Assembly (NCBI RefSeq): GCF_000412995.1
Contig: NZ_KE332512.1
Span: 1,247,847 to 1,311,846, forward strand
Length of the DNA: 64,000 nt
Source: Treponema vincentii F0403
GTDB taxonomy: Bacteria > Spirochaetota > Spirochaetia > Treponematales > Treponemataceae
Reading direction: 5' to 3'
Shown one piece after another: positions 35,805-44,480 of the stretch (its first letter is position 1; the number at the start of each line of letters is the position of its first letter). Both the position numbers and the translations under genes were made by a program. The notes under the pieces were generated by a model, which saw only the letters and a list, made by a program, of their open reading frames with translations, ran no database searches and was not told the origin of the DNA.

Positions 35805-37672
35805 ATCATTTTATTTCTAAAAAACGCATTATTGTTTTTGCCGGCCTGTTACTCATCTTTACCGGCTTACTCGTTGCAAAGTATGCGTGCGCAATGCTTG
35901 GGGAAGAACCCGAAGTACGCACGGTTACAAAGGCACGCGAACGGGGCGCAATTTTAGATAGGAACGGAAAAATTTTAGCTGCGGCGACCACGCTCTATAA
36001 TCTTTCGGCAAATAAAACCCTGATCGGGGATCTCAATCAGCTCGTTAACGTTCTTGCTCCGATTCTTGACATTTCGGAATCCGAGCTGCTGAATAAAATT
36101 CAAGATTCCAAATCAAATTTTTTATACTTAAAGAAAAAATTAAGCGAAAATGAAAAAGATATTGTAAAAGATGCAATACAGGAATACGGATTAAAAGGAT
36201 TACGGCTTGAGACGGTAGCAAACCGTATTTATCCTGAAAATGCGCTTGCGTCGACGCTGATCGGTTATCTTGGGGATGACGGAAAAGGATTGACCGGCAT
36301 CGAATACTCTCTGCAAAACATCCTTTCTCCGCCTGAAGGTACCGTCGATGCCGGAAGGAACGGGTACACAGTCGCTTTAACGATAGATGCTTCCATTCAA
36401 TATATGCTGCAGCAGATAGCGGAACGGACGATGAAAAGCGCAAAGGCGGAGGCGGTTATTTTTCTTGCTGCCGATGCAAAGACGGGAGAAATTCTCGCAT
36501 ATATCAGCGAACCTTCGGTCGATTTAGCTCGTTTTTCTTCCAGCACCCAAGAAGAACGGTTTGACCGCCCCGCGTATTTTATCTATGAACCGGGTTCCGT
36601 TTTTAAGATTTTTTCGATAGCCTCTTTTTTAGAGCTTGGTACGACAAAGGATACCGATGTTTATACCTGTGATGCTCAATTTATTTTTAGACCGCGGCAG
36701 CTGAATGACAAAAAAGACCAAAATGTGATCCGCTGCTTGCGGGTACACGGCCAAGTAACGCCGCGGGATATTATCAAATTTTCCTGCAACGACGGAATGG
36801 CGCAGATTGCCGACAAAACCGATGCCGCCGCCTTTGCAGAAAAACTGCGGGCTTTCGGGTTCGGAAAAAAGACAGGTCTTGAGCTACCCGGAGAAGCGGC
36901 GGGGATTTTTGCACCGGTGTCGTCATGGTCTGCCCGTACTAAGCATACCATCGCAATAGGGCAGGAAATCGGCGTTACCTCCTTGCAAATTGTGCAGGCC
37001 GCAACAGCCTTTACCAATAAGGGAAAAACCTTAAAGCTGAGTCTGCTGTCCGAAATTTTCGATTCGGCAGGCAAGCCGGTGTATCGGCACAAACCTAAGC
37101 CGCTGGAACAGGTCATTTCCGCAAACACGGCAAAAACGGTGCTCGACTATATGCAGACCGCCGCCGATGACGGCACCGGTTTCCGCGCTTCGATTAAAGG
37201 AGTTCCCATCGCAGTTAAAACCGGTACGGCTCAAATGGCGCAAGCGGACGGACGCGGCTACAGCTCTACCGACTATTTAAGCAGCTGTATCGGTATTTTC
37301 CCCGTCGACGATCCGCAGGTTATCCTGTATATGGCGGTTATCCGCCCCGTCGGGGAAACCTACGGTTCGTTAGTCGCCGCGCCGGCTATCTCGGAAGCCG
37401 CAAACGCAATCATCGACTACCGCGGTATGGGACGCACCAATGCGCCGAACGTAACGCACACGGGTATTATTCAATCCCATCGCCAAACACCGGTAACCGT
37501 CGGCAATACGATGCCTAATTTAATCGGCACGCCGAAGCGGCTCCTCCTCGAGCTGTTAAACAGAACCGATATTACGGTTAAGCTGACCGGCGACGGCTAT
37601 GTAACAGCCCAGAGCCCGGCGGCGGGGACACCTATCGCAAAAGGAATGATCATTGAACTCAGCCTCGAATAG
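35795..37672 (+). CDS. ftsI: class B penicillin-binding protein (FtsI/PBP2-like transpeptidase)
   Basis: One N-terminal membrane segment (about 12-32), a short dimerisation domain, and a transpeptidase domain with all three active-site motifs: SVFK (Ser about 267), SCN (about 329) and KTGTAQ (about 474). A single PASTA-like domain ends the protein (VGNTMPNLIGTPKRLLLELL). It cross-links peptidoglycan, and the size (625 aa) and PASTA tail fit the septal FtsI type. The symbol is a best guess; PBP2-type elongation enzymes are similar. It overlaps lepB by 10 nt and the next gene by 20 nt. Confidence 0.88.
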   Translation: MELNHFISKKRIIVFAGLLLIFTGLLVAKYACAMLGEEPEVRTVTKARERGAILDRNGKILAAATTLYNLSANKTLIGDLNQLVNVLAPILDISESELLNKIQDSKSNFLYLKKKLSENEKDIVKDAIQEYGLKGLRLETVANRIYPENALASTLIGYLGDDGKGLTGIEYSLQNILSPPEGTVDAGRNGYTVALTIDASIQYMLQQIAERTMKSAKAEAVIFLAADAKTGEILAYISEPSVDLARFSSSTQEERFDRPAYFIYEPGSVFKIFSIASFLELGTTKDTDVYTCDAQFIFRPRQLNDKKDQNVIRCLRVHGQVTPRDIIKFSCNDGMAQIADKTDAAAFAEKLRAFGFGKKTGLELPGEAAGIFAPVSSWSARTKHTIAIGQEIGVTSLQIVQAATAFTNKGKTLKLSLLSEIFDSAGKPVYRHKPKPLEQVISANTAKTVLDYMQTAADDGTGFRASIKGVPIAVKTGTAQMAQADGRGYSSTDYLSSCIGIFPVDDPQVILYMAVIRPVGETYGSLVAAPAISEAANAIIDYRGMGRTNAPNVTHTGIIQSHRQTPVTVGNTMPNLIGTPKRLLLELLNRTDITVKLTGDGYVTAQSPAAGTPIAKGMIIELSLE

Positions 37673-39593
37673 CGGCGCGGCTTCTACCGGCATCCCTTTT
37701 GCGGTTGACCGCGGAACGTTTCTCCGGAATTGCAGCAGCTTTACCGCCCGCTTTCCCGAACAGGCGGCGAGGCTTGGGCTTGATAAGCCTGAATCCGCCC
37801 TGCAGCGTTTACAAGCGCTTCCGCCCGAATACCGCCTTTTACCAGCGAAGGCACGGGGGATGGAACATACGGCGACGCTGACGGTAAGGGGCGGTTTTCT
37901 GCATTCCAAATATAACCCGCAGGAAGAAGCCCGCCGCATCCTCGGCTCCGAATTTTTCCAAACCGCAGAGGTGCGGAACCGCTGTATTTTTGCGGGGCTC
38001 GGTTTAGGCTACCTTGCTTCGCAGTATATTGAGCATTTCCCCGCCGCCGAAGCGGTAATTATTGAAGCCGATTGCAATGTTTTTCTTTGCTTTTTAGCCG
38101 CCCGCCGGCTCGATTCTTTTTTCCGGCACCGGAAGCTCAGCCTCCTAATAGGCACGCAGCCGGAAGAGGCCGCGTCGTTTCTTGCCTCGACGGGCTGGAA
38201 TAGCAGCATACTGTTTAAAGCCGCCGTTTCCATCGAAGCGTACAAGCAATGGTACGAAGCGTTTTTCGTGCTGCTTGAGCGGAATAAAATGAAAAACAGC
38301 ATCAATGCCAAAACGCTGGAACGCTTCGGTACGCTGTGGTTAAAAAATACGGTTAAAAACCTGAGTACGCTTTGTACGGCGGCGAAGATCGGCTGTTTTA
38401 AAAACGCCTTTCCCGATGCAGCTGCCGCCGTACTTGCCGGCGGGCCGAGTTTAACCGCCCATCTTGAGCTGATTAAAAAAAGCGGCATGGATTTTTTGAT
38501 TATCGCAGTGGATACGGCGCTGCGGGCCTGTCTGCGGGCGGGAATTACACCCGACTTTGTCCTCAGCTTTGACCCCCAGTATTGGAACTACCTGCACACC
38601 GCCGGATTGGATACGGGTAAATCGCTTTTAATCAGCGAGGCGGCGGTTTTTCCGGCCGTACTCCGGCAGCAGAGCCGCGCCGTGTTTCTTTCCAATTCTT
38701 CTTCGCCCTTTGCCCGCTACCTTGAAGGCAAGGGACAAAACGAAGCCGGCGATGCGGACTGCACGCTTGCGGCCGGGGGGTCCGTTGCAACGACTGCGTG
38801 GGATTTTGCGCGGTATATCGGTGCAAACCCTGTTATCATGGCGGGGCTGGACTTAGCCTACCCCAACAAGCAAACGCACTTTGCAGGCAGTACCTTTGAA
38901 GAAGCCGCGCATACCCGCTCCACCCGCCTTGCCCCCGCAGAGCAGGCGAATTTTAATAGCTTATATTCGGCGTTTCCTTCGCTGCACAAAGATTACGCCG
39001 GAGGTACGGTGCTGACCGACCGCCGGATGCTGCTCTATGCGTGGTGGTTTGAAAGCGCGCTTGCAAAATATCCCGAAGTTAAAACTTTTAACCTGATGCC
39101 GCACGGGGTTTTTATACCCGGAATGCCTGCCTGCTCTGCGGAAGACTTTGCCGGTTTGACGGCCGGCGGCCTCCCGCGCACCGCCATCGAGGAGCGGCTT
39201 CAGACGATTGTACATAATGCGTATTCCCAAGCGTTTTTAGACGGCTGCGGTGCGCGGGAGCGGCAGTTAGCCGCTTCGGTCAATGCAATGACCGAAGGAG
39301 CCGCCGCCCTTGCAGCACAAGCGGAAAAAGCCGAGGCACTGTGCCGCCGCTTAGCGGAATGCAGCTCCGGCAGTGCAGAACACATAGCAGAACAAGCTGC
39401 GCTCATTACGCAGCTCAACAAAATAGATGAAGAAATTAAAAACGGCTTTGCAAAAGATTTAGTTGCAGTGCTCTTTTTTAACGATGAAAACAGCGCTGAC
39501 GGAAGTTTACCGCCTATCGCTGCTGCAGAAAAAGTGTACGGAAGGATCCGGCAGATGGCGCTGCAGGTATGCACGATATTTAAAAACCGGTAA
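37653..39593 (+). CDS. Maf/MptE-like (DUF115) protein, putative flagellin glycosyltransferase
   Basis: A protein of 646 residues. The central DUF115/MptE-like domain is marked by AVLAGGPSLTAHLELIKKSG, IIAVDTALRACLRAGITPDF, VLSFDPQYWNYLHT and GLDLAYPNKQTHFAGST. Motility-associated factors of this family move nonulosonic acids onto flagellin in Campylobacter and related species, and T. denticola flagellin is known to be glycosylated. The N-terminal and C-terminal (helical, Ala-rich) regions are unassigned. It starts 20 nt inside the PBP gene and is coupled to it. No flagellar gene is nearby, so the flagellin link is an inference. Confidence 0.7.
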   Translation: MNSASNSGAASTGIPFAVDRGTFLRNCSSFTARFPEQAARLGLDKPESALQRLQALPPEYRLLPAKARGMEHTATLTVRGGFLHSKYNPQEEARRILGSEFFQTAEVRNRCIFAGLGLGYLASQYIEHFPAAEAVIIEADCNVFLCFLAARRLDSFFRHRKLSLLIGTQPEEAASFLASTGWNSSILFKAAVSIEAYKQWYEAFFVLLERNKMKNSINAKTLERFGTLWLKNTVKNLSTLCTAAKIGCFKNAFPDAAAAVLAGGPSLTAHLELIKKSGMDFLIIAVDTALRACLRAGITPDFVLSFDPQYWNYLHTAGLDTGKSLLISEAAVFPAVLRQQSRAVFLSNSSSPFARYLEGKGQNEAGDADCTLAAGGSVATTAWDFARYIGANPVIMAGLDLAYPNKQTHFAGSTFEEAAHTRSTRLAPAEQANFNSLYSAFPSLHKDYAGGTVLTDRRMLLYAWWFESALAKYPEVKTFNLMPHGVFIPGMPACSAEDFAGLTAGGLPRTAIEERLQTIVHNAYSQAFLDGCGARERQLAASVNAMTEGAAALAAQAEKAEALCRRLAECSSGSAEHIAEQAALITQLNKIDEEIKNGFAKDLVAVLFFNDENSADGSLPPIAAAEKVYGRIRQMALQVCTIFKNR

Positions 39594-39595
39594 AA

Positions 39596-39640
39596 AAGGG
39601 CATTTCTAAAAACTCGGTTAGATTTTTAAAGATTCCCAAA
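39596..39640. repeat. degenerate MITE-like palindrome
   Basis: AGGGCATTTCTAAAAACTCG followed by GTTAGATTTTTAAAGATTCCC is a decayed copy of the small IS5-end palindromes at 16614 and 60963. Confidence 0.45.
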
Positions 39641-39743
39641 GATTTTTCTAAATGTTTTAAAACAGCTGCCGACAATGAACATAGAGCGGGACATTAAACG
39701 GCGGTATCAACATCCAGACGCCGTTTCTTATACACCCGAAAAC

Positions 39744-39784
39744 AAGGGCGGTTTGATGCTGTTGATCAAGCCGTCCTTTTTTTT
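39744..39784 (+). terminator. rho-independent terminator
   Basis: Stem AAGGGCGGTTTGAT with GATCAAGCCGTCCTT and a run of eight T. It ends the lepB-ftsI-maf operon, 150 bp downstream. A 67-codon frame across it is not credible. Confidence 0.75.
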
Positions 39785-39902
39785 GCAAATATACGGGGCA
39801 TCTGCGTTGTCGCTACGCCGAAATAAATGCTCGACGTACACCAAGTACGCCTCCGCTTTATTTCGGCTAGGCTCCTAGCAGCTGTACCGTCTATTTGCAA
39901 AA
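39781..39902. repeat. 120-bp palindromic repeat
   Basis: Outer arms TTTTGCAAATA (39781) and TATTTGCAAAA (to 39902), then GCCGAAATAAATGC with GCTTTATTTCGGC, then CGTAC/GTACG at the tip. The left part recurs at 18851. Similar 'CTGCGTTGTCGC...GTACGCC...GCTCCTAGCAG' repeats occur in many bacterial genomes. It lies between convergent genes. Confidence 0.6.
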
Positions 39903-39920
39903 GCGCTGGATATGGCATAT

Positions 39921-40754
39921 CTACTTCGTTGCCTTGATGTCATCTTCCTTAAAGAGCCAAATCAGTGCGTCATCGATTGCTTTTGTGAGGACAAGCACAT
40001 GAATGTTTTGTTTTTCTTTCTGTATATATTTTTTCCAGTGCTGCAAGGAACGTCTTTTTAGCTCGTGTTTTTGTACTTTAATCCGTTTATCCGCCTCATC
40101 CTTATCGATGCCGAGATACGTATAGAGCCCGCAGGCCATAAAATAAACGCCGAGCAAGCGGACAAGCGGTTCGTGTTCCGTTTCCAGCATAAGGGAGAAC
40201 TTTTCCGCAGCTTCGCGGTACCGTTTCAGCATCTGAGCCGCAAAAGCGTCATAAAACGGAATCCAAGGAGAAACTTCATGAGGTTGTACAACAATACGAG
40301 CCATAAACTCGGCAAGGCCTTGATAATCGCTTGAAAGCAGCTTCGCCGCGGCAAAGCGGGAAGCAAACGTTTTAATATATTCGGGTTTGTTATCTTCGAG
40401 TACCCGTTCAAGCCGTCTTAATATTTCAAAATCTCCCAGTAAAATACTGATTTCACACAACAGCCGTACTTTTTTAGCGGTAAGATGATGTTTTTCAAAA
40501 ATTTCCGTTTCCAAATAGAGAGACAGCGCAGGCCAATCTTCGGATTCAAGGATGGTTATCAGCTTCCAGTTGGTTATAAAAAAAATATTCATTCCCACAA
40601 AGAGAATCAGAAAAAAAAGTATGAATATCCAGTAGTTTTTAAAAAAATTGCCGATAAATTCAGTACCGGCGGTAAAGAATGAAAAAGAAAGCACTGTAAA
40701 GAAGATGGTTAACAGAACAGCATTGAATATAATAATAAGCACTTTTAATTTCAT
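39921..40754 (-). CDS. membrane-anchored helical-repeat protein, function unknown
   Basis: Two N-terminal membrane segments (about 5-28 and 42-64) are followed by about 210 cytoplasmic, all-helical residues with weak TPR-like periodicity (LLCEISILLGDFEILRRLER and YREAAEKFSLMLETEHEPLV). I do not recognise a named family. AGGAGA lies before the ATG. It is transcribed away from the HD-GYP gene, sharing an 86-bp divergent promoter region. Confidence 0.6.
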   Translation of the reverse strand: MKLKVLIIIFNAVLLTIFFTVLSFSFFTAGTEFIGNFFKNYWIFILFFLILFVGMNIFFITNWKLITILESEDWPALSLYLETEIFEKHHLTAKKVRLLCEISILLGDFEILRRLERVLEDNKPEYIKTFASRFAAAKLLSSDYQGLAEFMARIVVQPHEVSPWIPFYDAFAAQMLKRYREAAEKFSLMLETEHEPLVRLLGVYFMACGLYTYLGIDKDEADKRIKVQKHELKRRSLQHWKKYIQKEKQNIHVLVLTKAIDDALIWLFKEDDIKATK

Positions 40755-40840
40755 TCAAAATCTCCTATAATCTATAAATCTATATCAATGGTGCGAAAAT
40801 TTTTGATCACATATTCAGTGTACTACAGGAGCGTATTTAA

Positions 40841-42010
40841 GTGAATACATTGAAACTTTTAGAGTTAGCCCCTCCCGTATATTTTACGGAGGATGTGTAC
40901 ATTGATAAAAAGTTTTTGTTGTTTACTCAGGGAAGCTGTTTTACGGATGAATTGAAAAGACTCCTCTCTGAATGGCAATTTACGCTTCTTTATACGAAAG
41001 GGAGCGTTACCGAAGAATCTCCGCAAAAAGAGGATAAAGGCGCCGGCAAGACCGATGCGGACGGTAAAATGCAAGACCTTGCCGAACAGAAACTTTCGGG
41101 AGAGTTGGTAGAAAAGACCTATAAAAGATTTTATGATTTTACGGACGAAGTATATAGCACATACCGCAACAAACAGTCGCTCAATACCGAAAAAATAATT
41201 GCGAAAATGAAGGAGCTGTGTGCCTTTGTACAGGAAAACCGGCAGGCGGTACTTATTCTGCAATCCATTATGCCTTATAACGTGGATAATTTTCTTGTTA
41301 CCCATTCGCTGCGTTCGGCGGTTTTCGCCATCGTAGTCGGTATGGAACTTAAAATGCAGAATCATCAGCTGGTGGAGTTGGCGACCGCCGCCTTGATGCA
41401 CGAAATAGGCCTTATCCATATTGCAGAAGACATTTATTCCAGAGCGGGAGAACTGTCGGACGAAGAAAAAAAATATCTCCATGTTCATCCGGTGCTCTCG
41501 TGTAAAATATTAAAGAAAGCGAAATTCCCGCTGCCGGTTTGTCTCGGTACGCTCGATCACCATGAGCGGGAAAACGGTACGGGCTATCCTCAACGGCTAA
41601 CCGGTGAAAAAATTTCTCTTTACGGAAAGATTATTGCGGTTGCCTGTTCTTATGAGGCGATGACCGGCGAACGTAAGTATAAAAAAGCGGAAGACCCCGC
41701 AACGGGATTACTGAACGTTTTAAGGCGGGAGCCTTCGCAATATGATGAAGAGGTCTTGAAAGCGCTTTTGAATGCTTTGTCGTTTTTCCCGATCGGCAGC
41801 TTTGTGTATCTTTCAAACAATGCCGTTGCACAGGTAATCGACAACAATTCGGAAGATCCCCGCTTCCCTATCGTACGCGTTATCGACCGGTCTGCAAAAG
41901 GAGCTTTTTCGGAAGCAATCCGTACCGCTATGGACGGCATTAGAATTATGCGACCCGCACGTAAAGAAGAATGGATTGCCGCCCTTAGTAAGGGTAAAAA
42001 GGAAGCGTAA
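40841..42010 (+). CDS. HD-GYP-domain protein with altered catalytic residues
   Basis: The first 150 residues form an unassigned N-terminal region. An HD-GYP domain follows (about 150-310): VTHSLRSAVFA, LMHEIGLIHIAED, YLHVHPVLSCKIL and DHHERENGTGYPQRLTGEKI. HD-GYP enzymes hydrolyse cyclic di-GMP. Here the HD pair is HE, the Lys a few residues later is His, and the Asp of the late AxADxYDAM motif is Cys (AVACSYEAMTGER). It may therefore be a weak enzyme or a c-di-GMP sensor. It starts at GTG with AGGAG upstream. It stands alone. Confidence 0.8.
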   Translation: MNTLKLLELAPPVYFTEDVYIDKKFLLFTQGSCFTDELKRLLSEWQFTLLYTKGSVTEESPQKEDKGAGKTDADGKMQDLAEQKLSGELVEKTYKRFYDFTDEVYSTYRNKQSLNTEKIIAKMKELCAFVQENRQAVLILQSIMPYNVDNFLVTHSLRSAVFAIVVGMELKMQNHQLVELATAALMHEIGLIHIAEDIYSRAGELSDEEKKYLHVHPVLSCKILKKAKFPLPVCLGTLDHHERENGTGYPQRLTGEKISLYGKIIAVACSYEAMTGERKYKKAEDPATGLLNVLRREPSQYDEEVLKALLNALSFFPIGSFVYLSNNAVAQVIDNNSEDPRFPIVRVIDRSAKGAFSEAIRTAMDGIRIMRPARKEEWIAALSKGKKEA

Positions 42011-42028
42011 TTTTCCCCGCGCTGCGTA

Positions 42029-44464
42029 CTAGCGTAAGCGCACAATAGTTTTACCGGTGCCGCCGTGTTCGGGGCGGGCGAAAAAGAATTCCGCGACATA
42101 CGGAGCTGCGGCAAGTTTTTCCTGTACCATTGTTTGCAGCACCCCGTTTCCTTTTCCGTGTACAATCGAAAATTCCTGCATATTGTGCATCAAGGCAAGA
42201 TCGAGCTGATTTTGCAAGTGCTTTTCCGCTTCGTCAAGCCGCATACCTAATAGGCGCAGCTCAAGTTCGGGGCGGCTTTCCTTATGCAGCTCCGCCTCTA
42301 CCACAACCTGCGGTGTACGCAGCGGTGCGGCGGCCGGGCTTAGCGGTTCAAGTTTATCGGCAGGAAAGGTCATCTTAACGGTATCGACCGCCACCAGCCA
42401 GTTCTTTTTTTCTTTCCGGATAATAACGCCGCGCCGGTGCAGGTGGGGGATAAGCACTTCCATACCTTCTGTAAGCGCTTCGTTTGTTGAGGCGCTTGCA
42501 GGAACACCGGTCGCAGACATACCGTTTGCGGGTTTCCCGTGCGCCTGTTCCCGATTCCGCAGCGCTTGCTCCATGCCGGAAAGTTCCTGCTGCTCATTGC
42601 CGATCTCCGTCTGCTCCTCCGCAAGCGTTTGTTCAAAGCCTGCAAAAAACTGCTTCAGCTTACTCGTCTTTTCGTGCGTCAGCTCCCCTTCTTGAATTTC
42701 CCGGACGAGGTTTTCTATCTCGTTGCGCTTTTGCTCGAAGAGGTCATTCAAGCGTTTATACCCTTGAGAGCGGAGGTGCAGCTCTTTTTGGCGGAGCTTG
42801 AGGGCGTTTAAATCGAAGCGGCGCTGCTTTTCCGTAAGCGCCTTTTCCGCCTCTTCTTTTTCCCGCTCAAAGACTGCGAGCTGCTCATGCTTTTCCATCA
42901 GCCCCTTGATAAGGGCGGCGGCATCGGCGGAACTGTCCGCCATGTAAGCGCGGGCGGCTCTGATAACTTCGGCGGGCAACCCGTTTTTTTCCGCAATATC
43001 GACGGCGCGGCTTTCGCCGGGTATGCCCATCAGTATCCGGTACGAGGGGCGGAGCGTCGCTTCGTCAAATGAAACGGAGGCGTTCACGCAGCCGCGTTTC
43101 CGGTACGCATAGTTTTTTAACACACCGTGATGGCTTGTTACAAAGACGCGCGAGCGGCGGGCAAACAGCTCATCCAAAATCGCCATGGCGAGCGCGCCGC
43201 CCTCTTGAGGGTCGGTACCGCTGCCGAGTTCGTCAAGCAGAATGAGGCTTTTCTCATCCGCCGCCTCCAATAGCCCCCCGACCGTGCGCATGTATGCGGA
43301 AAAGGTGGAAAGCGAGCGCTCGAGCGACTGTTCATCCCCGATGGCGCAGCCGACATACCGGAATACCGGAATCCGCGTGTCTTCCCCTGCGAGTACCGGC
43401 CAGCCGGTTTGGTTTAATAGAACAAAGAGGGCGGCGGTCTTTAAGCTGACGGTCTTACCGCCGGTGTTCGGCCCCGTGATAATCAGTATCCGCTCGTCCG
43501 CCGCCAGTTTAAGGTCGATAGGCACTGCCGCCGCGCCGAGCAGCGGATGCCGTGCCGCCTGCAAATAAAAGTATTGAGAGCTTCCCGTATCGGGCACAAA
43601 GACTCCGTTTTCGGAATATGCCCAGCGGGCAGCGGCGGCGGCACAATCCAGCTCCGACACACACTCATATACCCGTTCAAGCGGATCCGCTTCCGCCGCG
43701 AGCTTTGCGCTGATGTTCAGCAGCAGGCGGTGCAGCTCCTGCTCATACTCAGCCTGCGCCCGCATCAATTCGTTATTGCGCAGCACGATGCTTTCCGGTT
43801 CAAGGTAAAAACTCTGCCCCGACTGCGAGTATTCGTGGATAATGCCCTTAATCCGCCCCTTAAAGTTGGAACGCACCGCGATAACCTGCCTGCCGTTCCG
43901 CAGTACGGGCGCAGGAGTCTGCAGCATCCCCTTGGTAGACTCGTCGGTGCAGTAGCTCCGCATGGTTTTTTCGATATCGGCCTCGATACGCCGCATCTTT
44001 TTTTGAATCGCCGTAAGCGTAGGAATGTCCCGCAGCGCTCCGTTTTTGTCGATAAACGAAAACACCGCCTGCTCGGTTTGTGGAAGCGGCGGCATCGATT
44101 CGATGAGCCTACAGGCGGCGCTCTCCGGCTTCTTTTGTTTTGCAGCCCAAGCCTTCAGCTCATCAATCTGCAGCGCCAAAAGCCCCGCCGCATAGAGTTC
44201 TTCTACGGTAAGGCAGACCCCTGCGGTGTGCAGCTGTTTTAACACGGAATCGAGCGGCGGGATGTTTTTAATCGGGAGCGGTTCGTCAGCCTGCAAAAAA
44301 CCGAGAATATCCCGTCCAAGCTCCTTTGCTGCCGCAATTTCCGCCGCATCCTGCAGCGGCCGTTTCTGCAAGCACCGTTCACGCGCTTGCTCCGATTTGC
44401 AGTAGCCTGCGATAATCTCCGCAATGCGGAAAAATTCTAAAACCTCAAATGTATGCGGTGTCAT
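42029..44464 (-). CDS. mutS2: endonuclease MutS2
   Basis: An 811-residue MutS2: a helical core, then the ABC-type ATPase domain with Walker A GPNTGGKTVSL and signature/Walker B region ILLDELGSGTDPQEGG, a long coiled coil (about 510-640), and a C-terminal Smr nuclease domain that starts at ELRLLGMRLDEAEKHL and holds VHGKGNG. MutS2 acts on branched DNA and in ribosome rescue, not in mismatch repair. The true start is the ATG at 44464 with AGGAAG upstream; 40 extra codons in frame are overlap with nagZ and rejected. It follows nagZ by 16 nt. Confidence 0.93.
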   Translation of the reverse strand: MTPHTFEVLEFFRIAEIIAGYCKSEQARERCLQKRPLQDAAEIAAAKELGRDILGFLQADEPLPIKNIPPLDSVLKQLHTAGVCLTVEELYAAGLLALQIDELKAWAAKQKKPESAACRLIESMPPLPQTEQAVFSFIDKNGALRDIPTLTAIQKKMRRIEADIEKTMRSYCTDESTKGMLQTPAPVLRNGRQVIAVRSNFKGRIKGIIHEYSQSGQSFYLEPESIVLRNNELMRAQAEYEQELHRLLLNISAKLAAEADPLERVYECVSELDCAAAAARWAYSENGVFVPDTGSSQYFYLQAARHPLLGAAAVPIDLKLAADERILIITGPNTGGKTVSLKTAALFVLLNQTGWPVLAGEDTRIPVFRYVGCAIGDEQSLERSLSTFSAYMRTVGGLLEAADEKSLILLDELGSGTDPQEGGALAMAILDELFARRSRVFVTSHHGVLKNYAYRKRGCVNASVSFDEATLRPSYRILMGIPGESRAVDIAEKNGLPAEVIRAARAYMADSSADAAALIKGLMEKHEQLAVFEREKEEAEKALTEKQRRFDLNALKLRQKELHLRSQGYKRLNDLFEQKRNEIENLVREIQEGELTHEKTSKLKQFFAGFEQTLAEEQTEIGNEQQELSGMEQALRNREQAHGKPANGMSATGVPASASTNEALTEGMEVLIPHLHRRGVIIRKEKKNWLVAVDTVKMTFPADKLEPLSPAAAPLRTPQVVVEAELHKESRPELELRLLGMRLDEAEKHLQNQLDLALMHNMQEFSIVHGKGNGVLQTMVQEKLAAAPYVAEFFFARPEHGGTGKTIVRLR

Positions 44465-44480
44465 TAAACTTCCTGATTTA

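Noticed and set aside
39675-39878. 67-codon frame after the Maf-like gene
   Set aside because: It runs through a terminator and into a palindromic repeat; not protein-like.
43547-44242. 231-codon frame opposite mutS2
   Set aside because: Antisense shadow of a conserved ATPase gene, no ribosome-binding site.
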